NCBI RefSeq assembly: GCF_030657335.1
Contig: NZ_CP131039.1
Span: 496,001-560,000, forward strand
Source: Croceibacterium aestuarii
GTDB lineage: Bacteria; Pseudomonadota; Alphaproteobacteria; Sphingomonadales; Sphingomonadaceae
Reading direction: 5' to 3'
DNA length: 64,000 nucleotides
Below, piece after piece: positions 20,154-28,494 of this stretch. The notes beneath the pieces were generated by a model, which was given only the letters and a program-made list of their open reading frames with translations, made no database searches and had not been told where the DNA came from. The position numbers and the translations under genes were made by a program. The first letter of the stretch is position 1, and each line of letters opens with the position of its first letter.

Positions 20154-22499
20154 TCAAAGCTTCAGCTGCCGTAATCGAAGCGCATTGCCGATCACCGAAA
20201 CCGAAGAGAGGCTCATGGCCGCGGCAGCGATCATCGGGCTGAGCAGCAACCCGAAGGTCGGGAACAGCACGCCCGCGGCAACCGGAATCCCGACGGTGTT
20301 GTAGGCAAATGCGAAGAACAGGTTCTGCCTGATGTTCCGCATCGTCGCTCGCGAAAGGGCGATTGCCTGGGCGACGCCGAGCAGGTCGCCGCGGACCAGG
20401 GTCACGCCGGCGCTCTCGATCGCGACATCGGTACCGGTGCCCATGGCGATCCCCACGTCGGCGGCCGCGAGCGCCGGAGCGTCGTTGATGCCGTCACCCG
20501 CCATCGCCACTGTGCGGCCCTCTCCTTTGAGCGCGATGATCTTGCGGTTCTTTTCTTCCGGCGAGACATTTGCCTCGAGCGAGTCGATGCCGAGCTGTCG
20601 CGCGACGGCCTCGGCAGTCGAGCGGCTATCGCCCGTCAACATGACGATGCGGACGCCGCGCCGGTGGAGGTCCGCGATCGCCGCGGGCGTCGTCGGCTTG
20701 ATCGGGTCGGCTACGGCAAGGAGGCCAGCGGGCTTGCCCCCGATTGCGACAAACATCACAGTCTGCCCTTCGCTCCGGCCCTTCTCGGCCGAAGCGAGCC
20801 ATGCCGAGTCCGCGATGCCGACGCGCTTCATCATTTTCTCGTTGCCGATTGCAACGCGGCGCCCGTCCACGTCCGCCTCGACGCCTTCTCCGGTGATCGA
20901 GGATAGGTCAGTGGCCTCGGGCAGGGCCAGCCCGCGCTTAGCCGCTCCGGCGACTATTGCCGCCCCGAGCGGATGTTCGCTACCCTTCTCCACCGCGGCG
21001 GCGATCGCCAGTAGATCCTGTTCCGAGCTGTCACGATACGGAGATACCGCCACAAGATCGGGTTTTCCCTGCGTCAGAGTCCCGGTCTTGTCGACGACAA
21101 GCGTGTCGACCTTCTCGAGGGTTTCGAGCGCTTCCGCATTGCGGATCAGGATGCCGTGTTGCGCGCCCTTGCCTGTGCCTGTCATGATCGACATCGGGGT
21201 CGCCAAACCGAGCGCGCAGGGGCAGGCGATGATCAGCACTGCAATCGCGTTGACCAGGGCATAGGCCAAGGCAGGTGGGGGTCCCCAGATCGTCCAGGCG
21301 ATGAAGGTAGCGATCGCGCTCGCGACGACCGCCGGAACGAACCACCCGGCGACGGTGTCGGCGACACGCTGGATTGGCGCACGGCTGCGCTGCGCTTCGG
21401 CCACCATCTGCACGATCTTGGACAGCATCGTGTCGGAACCGACGCCGGTTGCCTTCATTACGAAGCCGCCGGTCTGATTTACCGTGCCGCCGATCACCGG
21501 ATCTCCGGCAGTCTTGGCGACGGGCACCGGCTCTCCGCTGATCATCGATTGGTCGACGTTGCTCGCACCCTCCTCGATCACGCCGTCCACCGGAATCTTG
21601 TCGCCCGGGCGCACGCGCAGTCGATCGCCCTCGCGAACTTCGTCGAGCGCGATCTCGCGTTCTTCACCGGGGCCAAAGATCTTTATCGCGCTGGGCGGAG
21701 CGAGCTCGAGCAGCGCTCGCAAGGCGCTGGAGGTCGAACCACGCGCCTTGAGCTCCAGCACCTGTCCGAGCAAGACCAGCGCGGTGATGACCGCTGCGGC
21801 TTCGTAATACACACCGACGCGGCCGGAATGGTCGCGGAAAGCTGGCGGGAAAAGATGCGGCGCAAGGGTCGCGACGAGGCTGAAGCAATATGCGATCGCC
21901 ACGCCAAGTCCGATGAGCGTGAACATGTTCAGGTTGCGCGACTTGAGTGACAGCCACGCGCGCTCGAAGAACGGCCAGCCGCCCCACACGACAACCGGCG
22001 TCGCCAGGACGAGCTGGATCCACTGCACCCACGCCGGATCGACGATCCGATCAAGGTCGACGATCGCGACCATGTCGCTCATCGCGTATAGGAAAAGGGG
22101 CACGGTAAAGACGAGGGCGAACCAAAAGCGCCGAGTCATGTCGACCAGCTCGGGGTCAGGCCCTGCATCGAGGCTGACGGTCTCAGGCTCGAGCGCCATG
22201 CCGCAAATCGGGCACGATCCCGGGCCCGTCTGCCGGATTTCCGGGTGCATCGGGCAGGTGTAGACAGTGCCTTGCGGAAGGTCCTCGGGCTGCCTCCTGT
22301 GCGATCCTGAAAGATAATGGTCGGGATCGTTCACGAACTTGGTCTTGCAGCCGGCGGAGCAGAAGTAGTGCGTCGCGCCGCGGACTGTTGCGACATGCTC
22401 GGCGCCCTCGATCGAGACCTCCATGCCGCAAACCGGATCGATCGCGGTTCCCGCTTCAAGCCCCGATGGCCCGTGGCCGCATTGGGAATGATCGTGCAT
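20154..22499 (-). CDS. copA: Cu(I)-exporting P1B-type ATPase
   Basis: A membrane pump of 781 residues. Order: His-rich start ([10 protein letters not shown]), YHS domain ([20 protein letters not shown]), a heavy-metal-binding segment YTCPMHPEI...GSCPICGM, then about eight helices. The ATPase landmarks are SGEPVPV (actuator), [13 protein letters not shown] (metal-binding CPC), DKTGTLTQG (phosphorylated Asp) and [20 protein letters not shown]. The CPC motif and C-terminal helix residues fit Cu(I)/Ag(I) export. No CxxC HMA domain is present; the YHS and Cys-Pro segments replace it. ATG 22499 follows GAAGGACGGGTGAG. It is the last gene of a three-gene copper operon. Confidence 0.93.
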   Translation of the reverse strand: MHDHSQCGHGPSGLEAGTAIDPVCGMEVSIEGAEHVATVRGATHYFCSAGCKTKFVNDPDHYLSGSHRRQPEDLPQGTVYTCPMHPEIRQTGPGSCPICGMALEPETVSLDAGPDPELVDMTRRFWFALVFTVPLFLYAMSDMVAIVDLDRIVDPAWVQWIQLVLATPVVVWGGWPFFERAWLSLKSRNLNMFTLIGLGVAIAYCFSLVATLAPHLFPPAFRDHSGRVGVYYEAAAVITALVLLGQVLELKARGSTSSALRALLELAPPSAIKIFGPGEEREIALDEVREGDRLRVRPGDKIPVDGVIEEGASNVDQSMISGEPVPVAKTAGDPVIGGTVNQTGGFVMKATGVGSDTMLSKIVQMVAEAQRSRAPIQRVADTVAGWFVPAVVASAIATFIAWTIWGPPPALAYALVNAIAVLIIACPCALGLATPMSIMTGTGKGAQHGILIRNAEALETLEKVDTLVVDKTGTLTQGKPDLVAVSPYRDSSEQDLLAIAAAVEKGSEHPLGAAIVAGAAKRGLALPEATDLSSITGEGVEADVDGRRVAIGNEKMMKRVGIADSAWLASAEKGRSEGQTVMFVAIGGKPAGLLAVADPIKPTTPAAIADLHRRGVRIVMLTGDSRSTAEAVARQLGIDSLEANVSPEEKNRKIIALKGEGRTVAMAGDGINDAPALAAADVGIAMGTGTDVAIESAGVTLVRGDLLGVAQAIALSRATMRNIRQNLFFAFAYNTVGIPVAAGVLFPTFGLLLSPMIAAAAMSLSSVSVIGNALRLRQLKL

Positions 22500-22523
22500 C
22501 TCACCCGTCCTTCGCAAATTTCC

Positions 22524-23564
22524 TCAGAACCAGAAGCGCAGGCCCGCGACGAAGCTGGTCGTGCTCGGGTCCTCTCCATCAGTCCGGGCCCAGTCGCCGC
22601 TTTTGCCGAGCCGCCATTCCTGCTCCACACCGATGTAGGGTGCGAACTGGCGGCTGAACTCGTACCGCAGGCGCAAACCTGCCTCTATCCGGTCGAGGCC
22701 CGAACCAATCCCCAGTTCTGGCACGTCCTGCGCGGATAGCGCGACTTCAGCGCGCGGCTGAAGGATAAGCCGCTGCGTGATCCGCTGGTCGAACTCGGCT
22801 TCGACGCGAGCGGTCAGATCGCCTTTGTTGGACAGGAAGGCAGCAGCGTCGACCTCGAACAGATAGGGCGCGAGACCCTGAACGCCGATCACCGCATGTG
22901 TCCGCGCTGGACCGGTCAGATCCTGCCGCACCCCGGTTTGCAAATCGAACCATGGCCCGATCGCGTGGCTCCACAGGCCCTGCACTTCGGCGCTCTCCGG
23001 CGTCTTGCCGAAACGCCCCTCACCCTCGCTCTTGAACCAGAACTTATCGTAGTCGCCGCCATAATATCCCTGGGCGTCCCAGAGGTAGGCATCCGAACCC
23101 TCTCGGGCACGGTACTCGAGTCGATCTCCCTGGAGCCAGAACACCGGCATCCCGCTGACGCCGCGCATGACCTCTATGCGCGAGGAATTCATCACGTCGG
23201 CGCCCCATCGATCATCCGCCGCGTGAAGCGGTCCCGCAAACGCCTCGGGAGGCGGCGGCCCTCGCGGAATGGTCTCTTCCGTGGCCGGCATGGCGGCGTG
23301 GTCCATTTCCGAATGGTCGGTCGCCGGAGCGTTCATCTGCACATGATCGGTCGCCGAATGGCCAGACCGGGGCTCGTGGGCTGAAGACGTCTTAGACCGC
23401 GACTGGTGCATTGCGCCGTGATCCGATTGCGTGGCGCTGGGCCCGGACGCCGGCGACGGCTGCCCCTGAGCGGGCGGCGTCCGATGCGCCGAGTGGTCCT
23501 GCATCTGCGCAGCCGCAGGCGCTGCACCGGCCAGCAGAAAGACGAAGAAAGCCAGGCGCTTCAT
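22524..23564 (-). CDS. pcoB: copper resistance outer-membrane protein B
   Basis: A protein of 346 residues with a signal peptide (MKRLAFFVFLLAGAAPAAAQ) and a Met/His-rich segment (MQDHSAH, DHGAMHQ, DHVQMNAP, DHSEMDHAAMP; about residues 21-95) that probably binds copper. A beta-rich CopB/PcoB domain follows (WLQGDRLEYRAREG, YDKFWFKSEGEG, FDLQTGVRQDL) and ends in an aromatic residue, WF, as outer-membrane barrels do. It overlaps the stop of the multicopper oxidase gene by four bases, giving tight coupling. Confidence 0.9.
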   Translation of the reverse strand: MKRLAFFVFLLAGAAPAAAQMQDHSAHRTPPAQGQPSPASGPSATQSDHGAMHQSRSKTSSAHEPRSGHSATDHVQMNAPATDHSEMDHAAMPATEETIPRGPPPPEAFAGPLHAADDRWGADVMNSSRIEVMRGVSGMPVFWLQGDRLEYRAREGSDAYLWDAQGYYGGDYDKFWFKSEGEGRFGKTPESAEVQGLWSHAIGPWFDLQTGVRQDLTGPARTHAVIGVQGLAPYLFEVDAAAFLSNKGDLTARVEAEFDQRITQRLILQPRAEVALSAQDVPELGIGSGLDRIEAGLRLRYEFSRQFAPYIGVEQEWRLGKSGDWARTDGEDPSTTSFVAGLRFWF

Positions 23565-25345
23565 CGGCCTTCTCCGCCGTCCAGCGGACGAACGGTCACC
23601 ACCTGAAACATGCCGGTGTGCATGTGGTAGATCAGGTGGCAGTGGAAAGCCCAGTCGCCCGGCTCGTTCGCGGTCAGGTCGAACGTGGCGCTCCCGCCCG
23701 GCTGCACCACAACGGTGTGCTTGAGCGGCTGACGGCCTACAGAAGCTCCGTTCACAAGTTCGACGAAGTGGCCGTGCAAGTGGATCGGGTGCGCCATCAT
23801 GGTGTCGTTCACCAGCTTCACGCGCACGCGTTCGTTATAGGCGAAGCGGATGGGATCGTCACTCACCGCGGAGAACTTCTTGCCGTCGAACGACCACATG
23901 TAGCGTTCCATGTCGCCGGTGAGGTGAATCTCCTTCAGCCGCGTCGGACTTCGGGCGTCGGTATTGGGCTTGGCCGCCACGAGCTGTCGGTAGGTCAGCA
24001 CCCGGTGATCGACATTGTCGAGGCCGAGGCCGGGATAATCAGTCCGATCGACGGGGTTCATCGCGACCATGTCGAGCCCCGGTCCGACCTTGACGTTCGG
24101 CGGCAGCAGCGAGGTGTCGCGCATGTTCATGCCGCCTGACATCGTCATCGGCTGCGCAGCGCCGCCTTGGCCCGACCCGGGCGCCGGCCCGTGGTCCATC
24201 CCGGCCATCGAGCCGCCGGCACTCCCGCCCGAGCCGTGGTTCATGCCCATATCCGCCATGGTCAGCAGCGGGGTTTCTCGCAGAGCGGGAACCTCTGCCT
24301 TCGCGCCCGGACGACTCACCAGCGTAGCTACCGCCATGCCCGACCGATCCATCGCCTCCGCGACGAATGCGAAGGCGTCGGCGCCGTCAGGCTCGATAAT
24401 GACATCGTATGTCTCGGCAACGCCGATCTGGAACTCGTCGGTCTCGACAGGGTGGACGTTCTGCCCGTCAGCGGCGATCACGGTCATCGGCAGGCCAGGA
24501 ATGCGAACGTTGAAGAACGTCATGGCCGCCCCATTGATGATCCGCAGCCGGATCTTCTCGCCCGTGGCAAAACCGAGTTCGAGCCCGTCGTCGGGTCCGT
24601 GTCCATTGACGAGGTAGCTGTAGAGCGATCCCGTGACGTCGGAGATGTCGGTCGGCATCATTCGCATTCGCGCCCACATCAGGCGCTCTTTGCGACTGAG
24701 CGGATAATCGTCGGTCCAGGTGGTCTTGTTGAAGTTGAACGGGGCGTCGGCCACCTTCAACTTCTTGATTATCTCGTGCGGATGCATCGGCGACCAGTCC
24801 GTCAGCATCAGCACGTATTCGCGATCATAGGCGACCGGGTCCGGCTCGGCCGGATCGATCACGATCGGGCCGTAATGTCCCATCGGCTCCTGCAGCGTGT
24901 GCGCATGCCACCAGTATGTGCCCGCCTGGCGGATGGGAAATCGATAGCGAAAGGTTTCGCCCGGCAAGACCGCTGGCATCGTGATTCCCGGCACCCCGTC
25001 CATCAGGAAGGGCACCAGCAATCCATGCCAGTGGATCGAGGTTCCTTCCGAGCTGTTGTTGACGAGATCGACGGTGAGGTCCTGTCCCTCCTTGAGCCGC
25101 AACAACGGGCCGGGGACGGTTCCGTTCACGGTAACCGCGGGACCGACCCGTCCACCTGTGCGGAAGCGCGCCTCGGCAACGGTCATCGTCAGGTGCTCGC
25201 CCGAAAGCACGTCGCTACCTTTGCGGGCGAGTGTTCCCTCGTGAATTCCGCGAGCCCAAGCCGGCATCGCCAGACCGGAAGTCAACGCGGCGAATGCCGA
25301 CCCCGCAATCACACCCCGGCGGGAAAGCGGCAACGAATCGCGCAT
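23561..25345 (-). CDS. pcoA: copper-resistance multicopper oxidase (CopA/PcoA type)
   Basis: A periplasmic oxidase of 594 residues exported by Tat (PLSRRGVIAGSAFAALTSG). It oxidises Cu(I) and perhaps sequesters copper. Copper sites are visible as TSIHWHGLLVP, YWWHAHTL, MMAHPIHLHGHF and the type 1 region WAFHCHLIYHMHTGM. A Met/His-rich insert (MADMGMNHG, MAGMDHG, MTMSGGMNM) lies between domains, as in CopA of Pseudomonas. The ATG at 25345 has a GAGGAG ribosome site ten bases upstream; ATG 25369 and earlier starts do not and would run into the operator. It is the first gene of the copper operon, divergent from the CsoR-type repressor. Confidence 0.93.
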   Translation of the reverse strand: MRDSLPLSRRGVIAGSAFAALTSGLAMPAWARGIHEGTLARKGSDVLSGEHLTMTVAEARFRTGGRVGPAVTVNGTVPGPLLRLKEGQDLTVDLVNNSSEGTSIHWHGLLVPFLMDGVPGITMPAVLPGETFRYRFPIRQAGTYWWHAHTLQEPMGHYGPIVIDPAEPDPVAYDREYVLMLTDWSPMHPHEIIKKLKVADAPFNFNKTTWTDDYPLSRKERLMWARMRMMPTDISDVTGSLYSYLVNGHGPDDGLELGFATGEKIRLRIINGAAMTFFNVRIPGLPMTVIAADGQNVHPVETDEFQIGVAETYDVIIEPDGADAFAFVAEAMDRSGMAVATLVSRPGAKAEVPALRETPLLTMADMGMNHGSGGSAGGSMAGMDHGPAPGSGQGGAAQPMTMSGGMNMRDTSLLPPNVKVGPGLDMVAMNPVDRTDYPGLGLDNVDHRVLTYRQLVAAKPNTDARSPTRLKEIHLTGDMERYMWSFDGKKFSAVSDDPIRFAYNERVRVKLVNDTMMAHPIHLHGHFVELVNGASVGRQPLKHTVVVQPGGSATFDLTANEPGDWAFHCHLIYHMHTGMFQVVTVRPLDGGEGR

Positions 25346-25374
25346 TTCTTGCAAACTCCTCGGCGCCATTCTAA

Positions 25375-25391
25375 ATACCCCATGGGGGTAT
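25375..25391. promoter_or_regulatory. CsoR-type operator between the divergent copper genes
   Basis: ATACCCCATGGGGGTAT is a near-perfect GC-tract palindrome of the kind bound by CsoR/RcnR-family repressors. It lies 29 bases from the multicopper oxidase start and 16 bases from the repressor start, so one site could control both directions. Copper(I) binding to the repressor would then release both genes. Confidence 0.75.
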
Positions 25392-25407
25392 ATCAAGGGC
25401 AACGGAT

Positions 25408-25683
25408 ATGAGCTGCGAGAACACAAGGGCCAAGGTGAACCGGTTGAACCGCGTTGCGGGCCAGGTTCGTGGTATCGCGCAGATGATCGAAGACGGCCGC
25501 TATTGCATCGACGTTCTCACGCAGCTGCAGGCGGTGAAATCGGCGTTGGCCAAAGTCGAAAGCGAAGTTCTCAAAGATCACGCCGCTACCTGCGTCGCGG
25601 AAGCCATCGCTTCGGGAAGCGAGGCAGAACAGCGTGCGAAGTTCAACGAACTTATCGAGCTTATGGAGCGCGCACGAAAGTGA
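25408..25683 (+). CDS. csoR: CsoR/FrmR-family copper-sensing repressor
   Basis: An all-alpha repressor of 91 residues (DUF156 family). The helices run VNRLNRVAGQVRGIAQMIEDG, then YCIDVLTQLQAVKSALAKVE. The Cu(I)-sensing triad Cys33, His58 and Cys62 (RYCIDV and KDHAATC) matches CsoR rather than the nickel sensor RcnR or the formaldehyde sensor FrmR. It should bind the palindrome immediately upstream and release it on Cu(I) binding. The gene diverges from the copper operon. It is the last gene before the left attachment repeat of the neighbouring island. Confidence 0.88.
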   Translation: MSCENTRAKVNRLNRVAGQVRGIAQMIEDGRYCIDVLTQLQAVKSALAKVESEVLKDHAATCVAEAIASGSEAEQRAKFNELIELMERARK

Positions 25684-26113
25684 ACGCGTAGCGTCGCCCT
25701 TTTGAGGGTTCGTTCATCAAGGTCGGCCGGGAAATCGTGGATGGGCGGCTGGAGCGGGTAGCGGGAAACGAATAGGACCAACAAGGAATTGATATTGTTT
25801 GCCTATCTGAACCCGTCAGACTTCGATCCAGCAGCGATACCATCACGAACAAAATGAAAACGGATCAGATTCCGAGAGTGGGAATCGCGTTTGCAGGTCG
25901 ACGATTTCCGAATCAGTCCGAAAGTGATCGGTAGCGTCCGGTTTGCGCCCCAATCCCGGTCATTCCGATAAATCCGCGGTCCCGAAAGCAGCCCTTCGTT
26001 CAAGGTAGCGCCGATGGCAGCTGCGGACTTGAACTCGTCCCTCGAGAAGCCACCGCAAGCTCCGACAATAGCTGGCTGCGACCGCTGGTTCGCGCTGAGC
26101 CGTAGATTGAGGG
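25684..26113. other. gene-poor stretch holding the left island end
   Basis: These 430 bases contain no convincing reading frame with a ribosome site. The only clear feature is the 30-base direct repeat of the tRNA-Gly 3' end at 25743-25772. To its right the sequence is noticeably richer in A and T than the flanking core genes. Confidence 0.6.
25743..25772. repeat. left attachment repeat (copy of the tRNA-Gly 3' end)
   Basis: Thirty bases beginning GGGCGGCTGGAGCGGGTAGC match 38092-38121 with one mismatch at position 26; the first 25 are identical. The repeat covers the tRNA acceptor strand, CCA, part of the T-arm, and seven bases beyond the tRNA. Confidence 0.9.
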
Positions 26114-26437
26114 CTACTTATCGAGCATAATGGTAACGAGCAGGCCGGCATCGTCATTTGCCCTGACCGAATGCCGCTGCCCGCGATCGAGGTAGAGCCA
26201 ATCGCCCGAGGTCATCGTTACTGATTTGTCGCCCAGCACGAGTACGACGGACCCGTGCAGGCAGTGGACTGTCGCAAACCCCGCGACCTGATGCTCGGGG
26301 ATTTCTTCGCCCGCCGCGAGCAACAGCCGCATGGCTTCGAACTGGCTCGTTTTCACAAGCGCGCGGTGGCGTGACCCGTTTTCGCCCGCTTCGTTGAGGT
26401 GGGCGATTTCAGTTGGCTGGATATGATGCAGTGCCAT
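26114..26437 (-). CDS. small cupin-domain protein
   Basis: A single-domain cupin of 107 residues. The first cupin motif is around GEEIPEHQVAGFATVHCLHGSV, and the second around GDWLYLDRGQRHSVRAND. These provide likely metal ligands (His, His, Glu), though the first motif is less regular. Such small cupins often accompany low-oxygen and NO genes, but their reaction is not known. It overlaps the stop of the preceding gene at one base (TGATG), so translation is coupled to the 151-residue protein upstream. Confidence 0.75.
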   Translation of the reverse strand: MALHHIQPTEIAHLNEAGENGSRHRALVKTSQFEAMRLLLAAGEEIPEHQVAGFATVHCLHGSVVLVLGDKSVTMTSGDWLYLDRGQRHSVRANDDAGLLVTIMLDK

Positions 26438-26892
26438 CAGGGCTCCTTTGGGGCTTGCCGTTTTGCCGGCCGTCCGTTGGTCCAGGCCGGCGGATCACTC
26501 GCGGGGAAGGACTGATCGGACGCTTCGTCGACCTCGTCCCAGCTGCGAAGGTCGCGGTCGAGCTCGGCAACACGAGTTCTGACCGCTTCTTCCATCACCA
26601 GATGAGTGCCCGACTTGCCGCCCTCGATCGCGTCCTGGATGCCTATCGCACAGCCGCAAAAGGTATCATGGACGGCGCCTTCGACATGGTCGAAGAGCAA
26701 ACCGTCCGCCCCCTCCTTCCAGCGGGAAAACGCAAGTTGCGCAGCCTGTTCGATGGTCTCTGGGGTTATCGGATCGTCGTACTCGTGCGTCACTTTCGAA
26801 ACCTCCGTGCTGGCTTGTGTGCATATCGGCAAGTCTGCGAAGCGCTGGAGGAGATAAGCGGGTGATCCGGCGCCGGGTGGTTGCGAGCCCAT
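26437..26892 (-). CDS. hypothetical protein with C-terminal SDQSFPASDPP motif
   Basis: A soluble protein of 151 residues with start ATG 26892, seven bases after GAGGAGG; this is better than ATG 26916. The central part HDTFCGCAIGIQDAIEGGKSGTHL holds a CxC pair. The tail reads EASDQSFPASDPPAW, a short motif I recognise from small proteins encoded near denitrification and low-oxygen genes; its function is not established. It lies upstream of the cupin gene and downstream of the alternative oxidase on the same strand, suggesting a three-gene unit. No enzymatic role can be assigned. Confidence 0.6.
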   Translation of the reverse strand: MGSQPPGAGSPAYLLQRFADLPICTQASTEVSKVTHEYDDPITPETIEQAAQLAFSRWKEGADGLLFDHVEGAVHDTFCGCAIGIQDAIEGGKSGTHLVMEEAVRTRVAELDRDLRSWDEVDEASDQSFPASDPPAWTNGRPAKRQAPKEP

Positions 26893-26936
26893 GCGTGCCC
26901 TCCTCGGGGCACACACGGTTCCTAGCTTAGTTCCCG

Positions 26937-27623
26937 CTACGCCGCCAAACGAATGTCGCCGGCATGCTCGGGGTATGCGGCCGCTTTCATCGCGGGAGCA
27001 TCGCCGGCGAGCTGACTTGCGAAGCCATGATTAACGTCGCGGTGATGCGCTTCATCGGCGCGCACGACCAGCACCACGTCGCGCAGCGTCGCGTTGTCCG
27101 GAAGTTTCCAGTAGTGACGAGCGATTGCAGGCGCAGGGACATTCGGGCTGCGGCCTTCGTCGATTTCACACAGGTACAGCGTGTAGCTGATCACCGCCTC
27201 TTCCTCGAAGTAGCCGACGATGCGGTGCGCCGTACGCGGGCTGACGAGATACAGCGCGAAGAATGCCACGTAGAAGAGCCACTGCACGCCAAGGATCACG
27301 AGGCGTTCGAACGCTGTCGGCTGAGCAACTTCGATGAATGTCATCAGGTGCATGCGTTCGTTCTCCGCCTCCTCCATCAGGGTGCGGATCCATCCGTTAT
27401 CGTCGCACATGCGGCGCAGGCACTTCAGGTGGTTGATCGTCGCGCCGACCATCCCGGGAACGGCTGCGACGGTTTCGAGGACGATTGCGCGGTGCCCGTA
27501 GCGCTTGGCGAAGAAGGTGTCGGCACAGAAGCGTAGCACTTTGGTGAAGCCGAAGGCGAAGTTATCCCGCAAGTCGATCGGTTTGTGATGAACGGCGGTG
27601 TCGACGAGTGGGATGTCGGCCAT
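26937..27623 (-). CDS. aox: alternative oxidase (cyanide- and NO-insensitive quinol oxidase)
   Basis: A diiron membrane-interfacial quinol oxidase of 228 residues. The iron ligands are readable in order: Glu in [12 protein letters not shown], Glu and ExxH in [11 protein letters not shown], Glu in [11 protein letters not shown], and ExxH in [12 protein letters not shown]. It reduces oxygen to water without pumping protons. ATG 27623 is preceded by AAAGGA; an upstream ATG at 27680 is less likely. Bacterial AOX is uncommon but known in Novosphingobium. Beside an NO reductase it would keep quinol turnover going when NO blocks heme-copper oxidases. That role is inferred from context. Confidence 0.93.
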   Translation of the reverse strand: MADIPLVDTAVHHKPIDLRDNFAFGFTKVLRFCADTFFAKRYGHRAIVLETVAAVPGMVGATINHLKCLRRMCDDNGWIRTLMEEAENERMHLMTFIEVAQPTAFERLVILGVQWLFYVAFFALYLVSPRTAHRIVGYFEEEAVISYTLYLCEIDEGRSPNVPAPAIARHYWKLPDNATLRDVVLVVRADEAHHRDVNHGFASQLAGDAPAMKAAAYPEHAGDIRLAA

Positions 27624-27666
27624 GGTGTGAAATCCTTTGGACTGGGGATCGGCAGCTTCGAAGCGG

Positions 27667-27695
27667 ATAAATACGTACATAATTTACCTATTTAT
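27667..27695. promoter_or_regulatory. AT-rich dyad in the aox/TRIC divergent promoter region
   Basis: ATAAATA (27667-27673) and TATTTAT (27689-27695) form a 7-base inverted repeat around 15 bases that include TACATAAT. The region is strikingly AT-rich compared with its surroundings. It is the only space for the promoters of aox and the divergent TRIC gene. The regulator is not identified. Confidence 0.4.
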
Positions 27696-27790
27696 AGCAC
27701 GTGCGAAACTTGCAACGGCCGTGCACATTATGGCGCGCGAATGAACCAGGGGGGCGCACTTCGGGAACGTCGTTCGGAGCGAGGAAAGTC

Positions 27791-28420
27791 ATGTTCGAAA
27801 GCAGTCTTGTCCTGCTCGACTGGGTCGGAGTCGTGGTCTTCACGATAACCGGTGCGCTGGTCGCCTCGCGCAACCAGATGGATGTCATCGGCTTTGTCTT
27901 GCTGGGCACCGTCACGGGGATAGGCGGTGGGACGATCCGCGATCTCCTTCTCGATGTTCACCCGGTCCTTTGGCTGGAGCGGCCGCAGTATCTCGCCGTG
28001 TGCATCGCAGTTTCGGTCGCGGTTTTTTTCACCGCCCACCTTGCGAGTTCTCGCTACCGGCTGATCCTCTGGCTCGACGCACTGGGTCTTGCACTCTTCG
28101 CCACGGCTGGCGCCGAGAAGGCGATGAATCTCGGTGAAGACCCGCTGGTGGCGATCACGATGGGCGTTATCACAGCCTGCTTCGGCGGGATCGTTCGCGA
28201 CGTGCTGGGAAAGGAGGACTCCATCATCTTCTCCCGCGAAATCTACGTGACCGCCGCCGTGCTCGCTGCGGCAAGCTATGTCGGGTTGGAAACGGCGGGG
28301 GCGTCCCGCCACGTCGCGATAGGGCTCGCGCTTGTGACCGGCTTCGGCCTGCGTGCCGGAGCCCTTGCTTTCGGCTGGTCTCTACCTCGCTACAAGTCAC
28401 TCCCCCCGACCCGCCATTGA
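27791..28420 (+). CDS. TRIC-type (UPF0126/YicG) membrane channel protein
   Basis: A protein of 209 residues with about seven membrane helices in two homologous halves. Each half holds the glycine-rich turn of the family: GTVTGIGGGTIRDLLLD and GVITACFGGIVRDVLGKE. This is the UPF0126/YicG family, prokaryotic homologues of trimeric intracellular cation channels; the physiological ion in bacteria is unclear. ATG 27791 follows GAGGAAAGTC, so the 30 extra upstream codons are not used. It diverges from aox. A link to NO metabolism is not obvious. Confidence 0.82.
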   Translation: MFESSLVLLDWVGVVVFTITGALVASRNQMDVIGFVLLGTVTGIGGGTIRDLLLDVHPVLWLERPQYLAVCIAVSVAVFFTAHLASSRYRLILWLDALGLALFATAGAEKAMNLGEDPLVAITMGVITACFGGIVRDVLGKEDSIIFSREIYVTAAVLAAASYVGLETAGASRHVAIGLALVTGFGLRAGALAFGWSLPRYKSLPPTRH

Positions 28421-28494
28421 CCGACGCACGAGCTCGCTCGGACGATCGTCGCAGCAAGGTGGTGGCGGGAGCCCGTCCCTGCGGAACAGGCTCC

